From Thaumasiovibrio sp047250365 (GTDB taxonomy: Bacteria; Pseudomonadota; Gammaproteobacteria; Enterobacterales; Vibrionaceae), in the NCBI RefSeq assembly GCF_047250365.1, contig NZ_JBLBVL010000005.1, positions 124,001 to 188,000 of the forward strand: a DNA stretch of 64,000 bases, given 5' to 3'. The notes under the pieces were generated by a model. The model had not been told where the DNA came from. It saw only the letters and a list, made by a program, of their open reading frames with translations, and did no database searches. Each line of letters begins with the position of its first letter. Within the stretch, counting starts at the first letter, position 1. Position numbers and translations under genes: made by a program. Shown here piece after piece: positions 52,030-60,904 of this stretch.

Positions 52030-52054
52030 TTGGCGATATGTCATGTATCGCCAA
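52030..52054 (+). other. Hairpin after yejK
   Basis: TTGGCGATA (52030-52038) pairs with TATCGCCAA (52046-52054), 7-nt loop; no U-run, so only a possible terminator. Confidence 0.4.
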
Positions 52055-52176
52055 TGAAATCGTTACTGTCGCTTGTTTTGGGCGGTGCTGTGTGATTAAT
52101 TGGTTTATGATAAGTTATATATCTTGAAGTAACTTGTTTCATTGACATAAACAACAATTGCACTGCGGGGGATCTT

Positions 52177-53646
52177 ATGGTGCTTACAAGGCATCGATTA
52201 TCTGCCATACGCTTGATAAACGTTTTATTGGCTTGCACGCTTCTCGTCATTCCTGTCGCTTTATGGCAGTGGTACTCAGCATCTCGGCTTGAGAATCAAT
52301 ATAATCAATTAAATACTTTAAATATCTACCGTGCAGAGCTCATGCGATCAGTCATCTTAATGCCAGCTCAGGGCGAGAGAACGGTTGAGTCCATAATTAA
52401 TCAATCATCGAGCTTTCGTCGTCATTTACTGACGCTACCTGATGACATTGGCCAAGACCATGAACTGGGCGTGTCGTTAAAGCTAGGCGGCAGCCAGTTT
52501 GTCGACCTTGTCGATATTGTGTTGGCTGGTGGCTATGCGGTAAGCGATCTTGCTAACGAGCTAAGTGCTGCTTATCAGCAATCTGAAACAGAAGAAGTAC
52601 GTGCAGTTCTAGACCATCTATCAGGTTTCTTTTTCCGTGAAGTATTTGCTAGCACGGATAAGCGGATATCGGTTGATAACCAACGTTATCGTCAGTTCAT
52701 TGCGACAATTGAGCAAAATATACAGAGGTTGTCTTTAACACAACGTGCTGAATTCAAATCTATTATTAAAATGCTATCTCCGATGGTTGCAAGGCATGGC
52801 CAATACGATAGTTCCGCGCAAAAAGTCATAGATCATCACTTTAATAATCAATTGCCAGCTGTATTAGATGAGGTGTTTATTGAACTGCGCAAAAGCAATC
52901 AGACAGTCATGGCAACCTGGCTAGTTGGCTTATCGTTAGCGCTGTCTGGTTTTATCTACCTTTTCATTTCTTCTAATTCTTTACGCAATGTTAAGCGTGA
53001 CGTAAGTCAAGTTGATGACGCCGAGGTGGTGCTTAATCAAGACGAACAAACCAGCAGTGTTGTTACTCAGCCTGCAGAGCCTAGCGCGGAATCAGACACG
53101 GGTGAGTCAGCGTCAGTTATGTTTAATTACTCCGATGCTGCGCCAAGCAGCCGAAAAGCGTCACCGGACAGTGTCGATTTATCGTTAGCGAACTCAGCCT
53201 CAGTCGTACAGGAAGGTATGGTATCGGGAAAGGCTGACATAACCCATCGTCAGACAGAGGTTGACAACCGTGAGCTCTATCAAATCTTGCCTGAAGAAGG
53301 CCACTCCTTTGATATTAATATCATGCTGGATGCGCTCGATGATGATACCGATGCGGTGAATATGCTTTTGCAACTATTCATCAGTGAGCATGGCGAAGAT
53401 GCTCAGCGATTGAGCCAATTAAGCAGCGAGGGTCAAGAAGAACAGTTACGCCTTTTAGTGCATACCATCAAGGGCGTTACAGGTAGCCTTGGGGCAAACA
53501 GCGTGGCAGAAATGGCAGCGGAGGTGGAACGCCAGTTAAAGGCTGATATGCCAATACAACAGCCAATACAGGAGCTGGCGAATCGGCTTAATCGATTACT
53601 AGAAGAAGTTCGTTTGCACTTAGAAGTAGGAGTGAGCGGAAAATGA
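52177..53646 (+). CDS. Membrane-anchored HPt phosphotransfer protein
   Basis: 489 residues. A first membrane helix (~13-33) is followed by a ~210-residue periplasmic helical domain, a second helix (~247-266), a long acidic/serine-rich cytosolic linker, and a C-terminal histidine phosphotransfer domain with the acceptor His429 in LLVHTIKGVTGSLGANSVAEMAAEVE. No kinase or receiver domain is present. It overlaps the start of the hybrid kinase gene by 4 bp (ATGA), so both proteins are made together. It is likely the phosphotransfer partner of that kinase. A sensor plus HPt on one chain without a kinase is uncommon. Confidence 0.85.
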   Translation: MVLTRHRLSAIRLINVLLACTLLVIPVALWQWYSASRLENQYNQLNTLNIYRAELMRSVILMPAQGERTVESIINQSSSFRRHLLTLPDDIGQDHELGVSLKLGGSQFVDLVDIVLAGGYAVSDLANELSAAYQQSETEEVRAVLDHLSGFFFREVFASTDKRISVDNQRYRQFIATIEQNIQRLSLTQRAEFKSIIKMLSPMVARHGQYDSSAQKVIDHHFNNQLPAVLDEVFIELRKSNQTVMATWLVGLSLALSGFIYLFISSNSLRNVKRDVSQVDDAEVVLNQDEQTSSVVTQPAEPSAESDTGESASVMFNYSDAAPSSRKASPDSVDLSLANSASVVQEGMVSGKADITHRQTEVDNRELYQILPEEGHSFDINIMLDALDDDTDAVNMLLQLFISEHGEDAQRLSQLSSEGQEEQLRLLVHTIKGVTGSLGANSVAEMAAEVERQLKADMPIQQPIQELANRLNRLLEEVRLHLEVGVSGK

Positions 53647-56138
53647 AGCAAACGGTTTACTCCTTGCGTGTCAAAGGGTGTATTTTTTTGCTGCTGTTAT
53701 TTTTAGTGTTGTGTTGCGTGGTGTTCTACGTGGTTGAAACACGAGGTGCACAGATCGTTGCATCGAAGGTTAAAGAACATTTAGTTGCAGAAACGACCGC
53801 AGCCATGCACTCGGTATCATCAATAGCGATTGATATCGAAAGTTTAACCATGGTGCTTGCAACGGCAGCAGAGACACAAAATTATGCTGAGCTAACTGCT
53901 TTGATGCAATCGTTGTTTACTAATCCTAATAGTGCGGATGTGATAGCGGGCGGCGGCGTGTGGCCAGAACCCTATCAGGGGGAAAATCAACGTTACCTAG
54001 ACAGCTTATTTTTCAGTAAGGATCATCAACAGCAGTTCATTCAAGTTGAAGCCTATAACCAAAATCCAGCTCGAGCTTACTTTAATGAAGAGTGGTATGT
54101 GCCAGCATATTGGCTAAAAGAAGGCCAATCTTATTGGTCTCAGTCGTACACCGACCCTTACACGCATGAGTCAATGGTGACCTGCTCTATGCCCTACTTT
54201 CATGATGGAAAAATGGCAGGGGTGGTGACGATTGATGTTCGTCTTAGTGGTTTAGCACCTTACTTAAAGCAAAAAGGTGATGAACTCGGTGGCTATTTGG
54301 CCATGTTTGATCGTTCAGGGCGGTTTATTTTTTACCCTCAAGAGCAGATGGTAATAGCATACACGTCAAATGGACGTGAGCCGATCACTGCAGAGCAGTT
54401 GGCTGAGCGTGATTATCGTTATGTTGAACAAGCATTAAATATGAGTTTTATTGCTCAAGAGAAACGCTTGAGCGTACAGCAGAAAACGGATGTTGTGGCG
54501 TTAGCCATTGCGATATTGAAACGCGCCAATGCAATAGATTTTAATTACGCCTTGCTGGTTGCAGACGCGCTGCATCAGTCAGGTCAAGACCGTTATCGTG
54601 TTGCGAATAGTCTCTTTCACGGTAAATTATTGGATGATCCACTGTTAGAGCAAGAGGTATTTGTTAATGCTGTAACAATGCCCGGAACCGGGTGGATGTT
54701 ATTAAGTAGTGTGCCCGGTAGTGTTTTGACGTCACAAGTGACGAATTTAGAAATAAGCCTACTGAGTGCCTTAGTGGTTAGCCTGTTTGTTGCGCTGCTT
54801 GTCGCCTATTTCTTCTATTCATACTACATCTTGCGGCCGCTAAACCTTGCTGGGCAAAGTTTGCGGCAAGAAAAGGGGGTAGGTGAGTCGTCTCCATTAC
54901 CCGTGCTATATCATGATGAGTTAGGGGTGTTGATTGAACGCTTCAATCGACATAGTGAAACGCTCCACGCTATGCGTCAGCAGGCTCTTGCCACTGCTGA
55001 AGCTAAGCAGCAGTTTTTATCTGTGATGAGTCACGAAATTAGAACGCCGATGAATGGCATTATCGGCGCGGCAGATTTGATTCGTGATAGTCACTCATTG
55101 CAGGAGACTAAGCAGTATATTGACATTATTGGTCAGTCAGCGCAGAGCTTAATGCGTTTGATTAATGACATATTAGACTACAGTCGTTTGAGTGCTCAGA
55201 AGCTGGAGCTAGAGGCAACGTCTTTTAATCTTGTTGAGTTAGGAGAATTTGTTTATCAACTCTTAACGCCGTTAGCCCGTGATAAGTCGGAGTCACTGAA
55301 TTTCCGTTATTGGGTTGATGGTAACCTTCCAGAGGTAGTGATTGGTGATCCTACGCGGCTTCAACAAATACTGATTAATCTCGTTGGAAATGCATTGAAG
55401 TTTACTAGCCATGGTCACGTCTTTTTGACCGTGAGCCTACACAGCCACACAACATCGCTGGCGACGATTAAGCTAACCGTCTCTGATACCGGTATTGGTA
55501 TTGATGCTGATAAATTGCAGGCGATTTTTAATGAATACGAACAGGCGGATCATTCGGTAAATAGACAGTACGGTGGCAGTGGGTTAGGGCTAGCAATCAC
55601 TCAGTCTTTAATTGATTTAATGGGCGGCGCTCTCGAGGTTGTCAGTGAGCCAGGTGAGGGAAGTACATTCACCGTGATTTTACCCTTTGCACTACCATCA
55701 CCAGAAGCCTCTGCATCGGTGGTTATCGATATGGATTACCAGCATCATGTATTGGTGGTCGATGATAATAGGGTGAACCGTACCATTGCAATGGCGAAGC
55801 TTCGGCGCTTAGGGTTCACTGTTGAGTCAGCAATGGATGGTATGCAGGCGCTGTCTTTGTGTGCCACCAACGCCTTTGATCTGATTTTTATGGATGTTAA
55901 CCTGCCAGAAATGAGCGGACTAATGGTGACTCATCAACTTCGCTCTGAAGAGGGAATAAATCAACATACTCCGATCATAGCGATGACGGGGGAAACAAGC
56001 CAAGCTGAGATTGCGCGTTGTTTTGCTGCAGGAATGCAGGCCCACCTGCCAAAACCAATTGATGATGAACGCTTTAAACGCTTATTGGCCGATACTTTCC
56101 AATTGTCGGTTGAGAAGTTAGATGGCTCAACTGAATGA
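53643..56138 (+). CDS. Hybrid sensor histidine kinase (Cache-HAMP-HisKA-HATPase-REC)
   Basis: 831 residues. Membrane helix ~12-28; a large periplasmic double-Cache-like sensor (~40-355, with GGVWPEPYQG and YWSQSYTDPYTHESMVTCSMPYF); helix ~370-395; HAMP (ILRPLNLAGQSL...DELGVLIERFN); kinase with phosphoacceptor His464 in SVMSHEIRTPMNG; ATP site (LINLVGNALKFT, DTGIGID, GGSGLGLAI); receiver with Asp751 in LIFMDVNLPEMSG. Double-Cache sensors often bind amino acids or organic acids. It has no HPt of its own; the neighbour supplies one. No output response regulator is adjacent. Confidence 0.92.
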   Translation: MKQTVYSLRVKGCIFLLLLFLVLCCVVFYVVETRGAQIVASKVKEHLVAETTAAMHSVSSIAIDIESLTMVLATAAETQNYAELTALMQSLFTNPNSADVIAGGGVWPEPYQGENQRYLDSLFFSKDHQQQFIQVEAYNQNPARAYFNEEWYVPAYWLKEGQSYWSQSYTDPYTHESMVTCSMPYFHDGKMAGVVTIDVRLSGLAPYLKQKGDELGGYLAMFDRSGRFIFYPQEQMVIAYTSNGREPITAEQLAERDYRYVEQALNMSFIAQEKRLSVQQKTDVVALAIAILKRANAIDFNYALLVADALHQSGQDRYRVANSLFHGKLLDDPLLEQEVFVNAVTMPGTGWMLLSSVPGSVLTSQVTNLEISLLSALVVSLFVALLVAYFFYSYYILRPLNLAGQSLRQEKGVGESSPLPVLYHDELGVLIERFNRHSETLHAMRQQALATAEAKQQFLSVMSHEIRTPMNGIIGAADLIRDSHSLQETKQYIDIIGQSAQSLMRLINDILDYSRLSAQKLELEATSFNLVELGEFVYQLLTPLARDKSESLNFRYWVDGNLPEVVIGDPTRLQQILINLVGNALKFTSHGHVFLTVSLHSHTTSLATIKLTVSDTGIGIDADKLQAIFNEYEQADHSVNRQYGGSGLGLAITQSLIDLMGGALEVVSEPGEGSTFTVILPFALPSPEASASVVIDMDYQHHVLVVDDNRVNRTIAMAKLRRLGFTVESAMDGMQALSLCATNAFDLIFMDVNLPEMSGLMVTHQLRSEEGINQHTPIIAMTGETSQAEIARCFAAGMQAHLPKPIDDERFKRLLADTFQLSVEKLDGSTE

Positions 56139-56140
56139 GT

Positions 56141-56181
56141 TTGATCGAGATCAATGGAATTCAATGTTAAAGGCGCATAAT
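56141..56181 (+). promoter_or_regulatory. FNR-type class II promoter of ygbA
   Basis: TTGATCGAGATCAA (56141-56154) is a perfect TTGAT-N4-ATCAA palindrome. CATAAT (56176-56181) lies 21 bp later. The predicted start (~56188-56190) is at or just before the ATG. FNR or an NO-responsive relative (HcpR/DNR type) would fit. Confidence 0.7.
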
Positions 56182-56189
56182 GCGCGGTT

Positions 56190-56546
56190 ATGAAAACTAT
56201 TATGCATTTTATTAACCCGCAGTACCAAGAACCACTCGTGGTAAAAAAAATGGTACAGCAATACTGTCAACGCATACATCGTGGTGCAGTATTGTGTGAT
56301 GATTGCCAAGTACTCATTGGCTATATTGGTAAGAAGATTGGTGCTTGTCGTTCAGGCGAAAAGAAGTCGTGCTGCTTACAGTGCAAAAAAACGTGTCTGT
56401 CTGACGCTCAGCGTTTGAAACTGAAACATATAATGACGTGGTCGGTTGAGCGCGTAGGATGGCGTGAGCCGAGTATGATGTTGAAGTATCATTGGCTAAC
56501 GTCACGTCAACGCAGTGGCAACCGTGCCACGGTTAATTCGGGTTAA
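56190..56546 (+). CDS. ygbA: YgbA-family nitrosative-stress protein
   Basis: 118 residues. Cysteine pattern LCDDCQVLIGYI, GACRSGEKKSCCLQCKKTCLS, then IMTWSVERVGW and MMLKYHWL match the YgbA 'nitrous oxide-stimulated promoter' family. E. coli ygbA is induced by nitric oxide. The cysteines may bind a metal. The ATG at 56190 has no ribosome site; ATG at 56202 is an alternative. A perfect FNR-type box precedes it. Confidence 0.82.
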   Translation: MKTIMHFINPQYQEPLVVKKMVQQYCQRIHRGAVLCDDCQVLIGYIGKKIGACRSGEKKSCCLQCKKTCLSDAQRLKLKHIMTWSVERVGWREPSMMLKYHWLTSRQRSGNRATVNSG

Positions 56547-56569
56547 TCAGGGCGAAACACATGACGTAA

Positions 56570-56600
56570 AAAAGCCTCCCATGGTGAATGGGAGGCTTTT
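56570..56600. terminator. Bidirectional terminator after ygbA
   Basis: AAAAGCCTCCCAT (56570-56582) pairs with ATGGGAGGCTTTT (56588-56600), 5-nt loop, with A and T runs on the two sides; it serves ygbA and the convergent M20 peptidase gene. Confidence 0.88.
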
Positions 56601-56621
56601 TAGTTTGTATCGATGAGGGGC

Positions 56622-57743
56622 TTACTTAGCGGCAATCTTCTCAAGTACACGCATAAGTAGGCGAATACGAGGTTCGATGGTCTCTAGAATCATATACTCG
56701 TCAGGGCCGTGCATTAGTGCGCCTGCAGGGCCAAGGCCGTCTAATGTCGGTACGCCTAGAACCGCGGTTAAGTTAGCGTCTGAACCGCCGCCAACAGCTT
56801 GCCAAGTAATGTCTAGGTCGACATCTTTACCTGCTTGTTCAACAAGTGCCATAAGCTCTTCAGTTTTCTCTGAAGGAACCATTGAAGGTTTGTGCGCTTC
56901 GCGTACCACTTCAGTGCTAACACCGTCGATAAACGGAACCATGTTAGTCAATTTTTGGTGGACATCAGCATACTCGTCATTGTCCCAGAAGCGGACGTCA
57001 ATAACCAGCTCAGCATGTTCAGGCACAATGTTTGCGCCAGCACCGCCTTTAACAACACCAGCATTCAGTGTTGTGCCTGATTCGAAGTTAGTCATTTCGT
57101 TAACAGCGAGAATCCAGTGCGCCATTTCAGAGATAGAGCTACGACCATTTTCTGGATCATTACCAGCATGTGCAGCTTTACCGTTGAATGTCATCTTGTA
57201 GCGAGCCATACCTTTACGGGCTTTAACAAGAGAGCCATCAGCACGAGCAGCCTCAGCGACTAGAACGTGTTTAGCGGTCTTCGCTACATCAATAAGCCAA
57301 TCTTGCGAGTGTAATGAGCCAATCTCTTCATCTGGGTTCATGCAGATACAGATTGACAGTTGATCTAGAACGCTTTTGTCAAGATTACGCAGCGCGTAAA
57401 CGATATTTAACAAGCCAGACTTCATGTCAGCAACGCCTGGACCGTAGGCTTTTTCTGCGTCTACAGTCATTGGACGTGCGGCCACGGTACCAACAGGGAA
57501 AACCGTATCCATGTGACCAACCATAAGAACATCAATGTCAGCTGTCTCTGGTTTGTTACGGATTTCTAGACCTGGACCTGCAATGCCGCAGTCAATCGTT
57601 TTGATTTCCCAGCCACCCATAGCTTCATATTTTTCAGCCATGCGACTAGCGATCACTTCCAAACCTTCTTTGGTCAGAGTGCCACAATCCACATCGATAA
57701 GTGGGCGTAGTTCTTCTAAGTAATCTTGTAGAGAGAAGTTCAT
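56622..57743 (-). CDS. M20-family metallopeptidase (carboxypeptidase G2-like)
   Basis: 373 residues. Zinc ligands are in MVGHMDTVFP, GPGVADMKSGLL, MNPDEEIGS and, near the C-terminus, LMHGPDEY; a dimerisation domain (~175-290) lies between. The group includes glutamate carboxypeptidase and dipeptide hydrolases. The ATG at 57743 follows GAGGATC; the open frame further upstream is spurious. It is the last gene after yjiH-yjiG, across a 78-bp gap with a terminator-like hairpin. In E. coli yjiHG neighbour iadA, another dipeptidase, so a peptide-use function is plausible. Confidence 0.88.
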   Translation of the reverse strand: MNFSLQDYLEELRPLIDVDCGTLTKEGLEVIASRMAEKYEAMGGWEIKTIDCGIAGPGLEIRNKPETADIDVLMVGHMDTVFPVGTVAARPMTVDAEKAYGPGVADMKSGLLNIVYALRNLDKSVLDQLSICICMNPDEEIGSLHSQDWLIDVAKTAKHVLVAEAARADGSLVKARKGMARYKMTFNGKAAHAGNDPENGRSSISEMAHWILAVNEMTNFESGTTLNAGVVKGGAGANIVPEHAELVIDVRFWDNDEYADVHQKLTNMVPFIDGVSTEVVREAHKPSMVPSEKTEELMALVEQAGKDVDLDITWQAVGGGSDANLTAVLGVPTLDGLGPAGALMHGPDEYMILETIEPRIRLLMRVLEKIAAK

Positions 57744-57776
57744 CGTTGATCCTCTTTTGAAAATACAGGCTTGCAT

Positions 57777-57804
57777 TAAAAAAGGGCGGCAGAAATGCCG
57801 CCCT
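57777..57804 (-). terminator. Attenuator-like terminator between yjiG and the peptidase gene
   Basis: AGGGCGGCA (57783-57791), loop GAAA, TGCCGCCCT (57796-57804); read leftward followed by seven T. A strong intrinsic terminator inside an operon. Confidence 0.75.
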
Positions 57805-57821
57805 ATCGTTAAGGGGTTGTG

Positions 57822-58277
57822 CTACACCAAGATGTTCATAAAGAACATTGCAATGAATGCGTTAAACACAGAGATGATAATCATTGGTGCATAGTGACGG
57901 CCTTCAGTACCGATAACACCAAGAATACGACCAAGATACTGTACTTGCGAACCCATCAAGTAGATAGCTGGTGCAAGAATAGCAATATGGCTACCGTTTA
58001 GGATACCGCTGTCAAATAGAGTGATAACAACACCCACAGCGCCACCCATAGACATCCACGCACCAATCAGTACCGCAGCAGCTTCGCCGGGAAGTCCAAC
58101 AAGACCCATAATCGGAGCGAACAGTACGCCCATCGCATCAAGAGCGCCAGTAAGGCCAAGAATCTTGATGATGATGAATGCCATCATTACATTTGGAATG
58201 GTGCTAGAGGTCGAGATGTTCCAGCCTTTACGCGCACCTTCAACGAAGATGTCAGTGACCATTTTAGATTGTGCCAT
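57822..58277 (-). CDS. yjiG: YjiG (Gate-domain membrane protein)
   Basis: 151 residues with four to five hydrophobic segments, including IKILGLTGALDAMGVLFAPIMGLVGLPGEAAAVLIGAWMSMGGAVG, a nucleoside-recognition (Gate) core as in spore maturation protein SpmB and E. coli YjiG (153). Forms a probable two-part transporter with YjiH; start and yjiH stop overlap by one base (TAATG). Substrate unknown. Confidence 0.9.
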   Translation of the reverse strand: MAQSKMVTDIFVEGARKGWNISTSSTIPNVMMAFIIIKILGLTGALDAMGVLFAPIMGLVGLPGEAAAVLIGAWMSMGGAVGVVITLFDSGILNGSHIAILAPAIYLMGSQVQYLGRILGVIGTEGRHYAPMIIISVFNAFIAMFFMNILV

Positions 58278-58990
58278 TATGCCGCTTCCTCTTGAGTTTG
58301 AGTCGATTTTTTATCAGCGAACTGTAGCCAAACACGGAAGATGTTCGCACCAACGATTTTCATAATAAACATCATAGCAACAGCTAGACCAATAGATGAT
58401 GTTACTGCAGGTGTGCCGTCAGCATATGCCAAGGTAAATAGCACTGCGCCTGAAGAGAAAAAGTTAACGATGGTCGCACCAGCAGAGAACTGGAACATTG
58501 CGAAGATGTCTGTTTCACGTTGAGTCAGTTTGCCTTCTTCTTGCAACTGACGAGTCATTGAAGCGCCTGCGTCAGTATTCTGTAAAGAGGCAATCAGTGC
58601 CAAACCTGTGTCACCAGGAATGCCCATCAGAGGACGAAGTAGTGGAGTCAGTAGTTTGCGAGCAGCTTCTAGGGCGCCGAAGTGTTCTAAGACGTTAATC
58701 ATACCCAGTGCAAACATAACTGTCGGGACAAGTGTTAGAGCGAACAAGAAACCGTCGCGAGCACCATTACCGCCAGTACCGCGCATGGTGGTGCGTGATA
58801 CTTCAATTGCGCCATCTACGCCAGCGGTAGCGCTATTTGCCATCGTACCGAAAGCACCGTTGAGGGTGTTGAAATCAAAAATACCATACCATTCATTAGT
58901 TTGAAGGGCGCCTGAGAAGAAGACAAAAGCGAAAGCCAGGGCAATGTAAGCACCAATAGTGACTTTCTTGCTTTCTGCAGCATTACTCAT
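58277..58990 (-). CDS. yjiH: YjiH (Gate-domain membrane protein)
   Basis: 237 residues (E. coli 227). An N-terminal helix (IALAFAFVFFSGALQ) is followed by the Gate core, LIASLQNTDAGASMTRQL and FAMFQFSAGATIVNFFSSGAVLF. With YjiG it equals the two halves of a SpmA/SpmB-like complex. First gene of a three-gene run toward the peptidase. An FNR-like box sits ~85-98 bp upstream. Confidence 0.9.
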   Translation of the reverse strand: MSNAAESKKVTIGAYIALAFAFVFFSGALQTNEWYGIFDFNTLNGAFGTMANSATAGVDGAIEVSRTTMRGTGGNGARDGFLFALTLVPTVMFALGMINVLEHFGALEAARKLLTPLLRPLMGIPGDTGLALIASLQNTDAGASMTRQLQEEGKLTQRETDIFAMFQFSAGATIVNFFSSGAVLFTLAYADGTPAVTSSIGLAVAMMFIMKIVGANIFRVWLQFADKKSTQTQEEAA

Positions 58991-59047
58991 AGTAAAACCT
59001 CTGGTTTAAATTGGGGGTGTTCACGCAATATAATTTGCGTGAATGCT

Positions 59048-59088
59048 ATTGTCGTCATTTTCACGCTGAATAAATTGATCGGGGTCAA
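59048..59088 (-). promoter_or_regulatory. Candidate FNR-type promoter of yjiHG
   Basis: On the minus strand TTGACCCCGATCAA (59088-59075) matches the FNR consensus at 9 of 10 positions; GACAAT (59053-59048), 21 bp on, agrees with TATAAT at 4 of 6. Spacing fits class II, but the -10 is weak. Confidence 0.4.
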
Positions 59089-59344
59089 AATGTGCTACTG
59101 AAATTTTGTTTCTTGGTGTTATCATCTATCTGTGGGTTGTTATGGTGGTGTTTATGTTTGTATGGAGAGTTTGTTGTGGTGATGTATAATTCCTTTTCAA
59201 TTAGATGGTTACGCGAATGCGTAAATATTGATAGTTGTGCTGAATGTGTAAATTATGTGCCTTTTTGGTTGATTTAGATTCACATGCCTGTTTGTTTAAA
59301 TGAAGTCTAGTCAGCTTTTGTTCAGCTCGCAGTGTCACTGGAAA

Positions 59345-59411
59345 TGTTACAGCGGTCACACTTTTGTATTTTACAAGATAAGACAGCATGGAATACGAGA
59401 ACGCTGTAACA
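59345..59411 (+). promoter_or_regulatory. Structured leader element before asd
   Basis: TGTTACAGCG (59345-59354) pairs perfectly with CGCTGTAACA (59402-59411), enclosing 47 nt that contain a small hairpin, TTGTA-TTT-TACAA. It lies about 110 nt before asd. I do not recognise a known riboswitch in it. Confidence 0.45.
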
Positions 59412-59521
59412 GAAGATGCTTGTCGAGTGTTGGAAATCTGAACGGCTTTTTCTTGTTTTTGTAAACTTAAAAAGCGATGATGTGGTTTAGCTGAAATTTA
59501 ACAGGGAGATGTGTAGCTATG

Positions 59522-60640
59522 ATGAAAGTTGGCTTGGTTGGCTGGCGTGGGATGGTTGGTTCAGTATTAATGCAACGTATGGTTGAAGAGGGCGATTTTA
59601 ACCTGATTGAGCCAGTATTCTACTCCACATCGCAAGTGGGGATCCCCGCACCAAATTATGGTAAAGATGCAGGGCTGCTCCAAGATGCATACGATATTGA
59701 AAGCTTGAAGCAGCTAGATGCGATTATTACTTGTCAGGGGGGAGGGTATACAGAGAAAGTCTATACTGCCTTACGCCAGACTGGTTGGAAAGGTTATTGG
59801 ATTGATGCAGCGTCCACTCTGCGTTTAAAACCTGATAGCATTATTACCTTAGATCCAGTTAACTTTGATCAAATTCAGCAAGGTATACATACTGGCACCA
59901 ACACCTTTGTTGGAGGCAACTGTACTGTTAGCTTGATGTTGATGGCCGTGGGTGGCTTATATAAAGCCGGTCTTGTTGAATGGATGACAGCACAGACTTA
60001 CCAGGCGGCTTCTGGCGCAGGCGCGAAGAACATGCGTGAGCTTATCAGCCAGATGGGTGTGATTAACGACGCTGTGACCTCTGAGCTGGCAAACCCTGCC
60101 ACATCGATTCTTGATATTGACCGCAAAGTTGCAGAAACCATTAGAGCAACAGATTTCCCTGCGAGTGAATTTGGCGTTCCGTTGGCTGGCTCTCTGATCC
60201 CGTGGATCGATGTTAAGCGCGATAACGGGCAGAGCAAAGAAGAGTGGAAAGGTGGGGTTGAAACTAATAAGATCCTCGGCCTGGAAGGCAATCCAATTCC
60301 TGTTGATGGTACGTGTGTGCGCATCGGTGCAATGCGTTGTCACTCACAGGCACTAACATTGAAACTTAAAAAAGCGGTGCCGCTCGACGAAATCGAAGAG
60401 ATGATTGCACAACACAATGATTGGGTGAAAGTCATCCCGAATGAGCGTGATATTACAATGCGAGAGTTGACGCCAGCGAAGGTGACCGGCACGTTATCGG
60501 TTCCTGTTGGTCGTTTGCGCAAGCTGGCGATGGGGGATGATTATTTGAATGCATTCACTGTCGGTGATCAGCTACTTTGGGGAGCGGCAGAGCCATTACG
60601 CCGTACGCTACGTATTATTTTGGCTGAAAAATCGGCTTAG
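59522..60640 (+). CDS. asd: Aspartate-semialdehyde dehydrogenase
   Basis: 372 residues; makes aspartate semialdehyde for lysine, threonine, methionine and diaminopimelate. NADP-binding start VGLVGWRGMVGSVL; active cysteine in FVGGNCTVSLML; QAASGAGAKNMRELI and CVRIGAMRCHSQALT follow. From the second ATG (59522) the cysteine is residue 135, as in E. coli, so this start is preferred to 59519. It is the long E. coli-type enzyme. A terminator follows. Confidence 0.96.
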   Translation: MKVGLVGWRGMVGSVLMQRMVEEGDFNLIEPVFYSTSQVGIPAPNYGKDAGLLQDAYDIESLKQLDAIITCQGGGYTEKVYTALRQTGWKGYWIDAASTLRLKPDSIITLDPVNFDQIQQGIHTGTNTFVGGNCTVSLMLMAVGGLYKAGLVEWMTAQTYQAASGAGAKNMRELISQMGVINDAVTSELANPATSILDIDRKVAETIRATDFPASEFGVPLAGSLIPWIDVKRDNGQSKEEWKGGVETNKILGLEGNPIPVDGTCVRIGAMRCHSQALTLKLKKAVPLDEIEEMIAQHNDWVKVIPNERDITMRELTPAKVTGTLSVPVGRLRKLAMGDDYLNAFTVGDQLLWGAAEPLRRTLRIILAEKSA

Positions 60641-60725
60641 CGTGTTTGTGACCAATTGCTGACCCACTAGTTACTCGAACAATGTAGTTCAGGGCAGCAA
60701 TACAATTGGTCGTCATACAATGCCG

Positions 60726-60756
60726 AAAAAGGATGGTTACTTTAACCATCCTTTTT
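60726..60756 (+). terminator. Terminator after asd
   Basis: AAAAAGGATGGTTA (60726-60739), loop of 3, TAACCATCCTTTTT (60743-60756): a 14-bp stem with T run. Confidence 0.9.
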
Positions 60757-60904
60757 ATTTGTGTCCTGCTGTCCAGTAACCCTCTCTGCTGTCTATTTTC
60801 TCTATCTGCGCCATCAAAGGCACCGACTATTTCATTAAACGCTCACCTAGACTTGACGGCACTGTGAATTTTTTGCGTGCTGAATGCTTCATATGTATAC
60901 ATTT

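Larger units (their letters stand above)
58991..59518. other. yjiH-asd divergent intergenic region
   Basis: 528 AT-rich bp, no credible gene. It holds an FNR-like box at 59075-59088 on the yjiH side and a long-range inverted repeat at 59345-59411 on the asd side, both listed separately. Confidence 0.6.

Noticed and set aside
56677..57201. 174-codon forward frame inside the M20 peptidase gene
   Set aside because: Antisense to catalytic and dimerisation regions of the peptidase; composition typical of a shadow frame.
59092..59518. Lysine riboswitch before asd
   Set aside because: The conserved lysine-aptamer core is not recognisable; only an unclassified inverted repeat is present.
60893..60902. 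Palindrome ATGTATACAT in the feo promoter
   Set aside because: Too short and AT-rich to support as an operator beyond chance.
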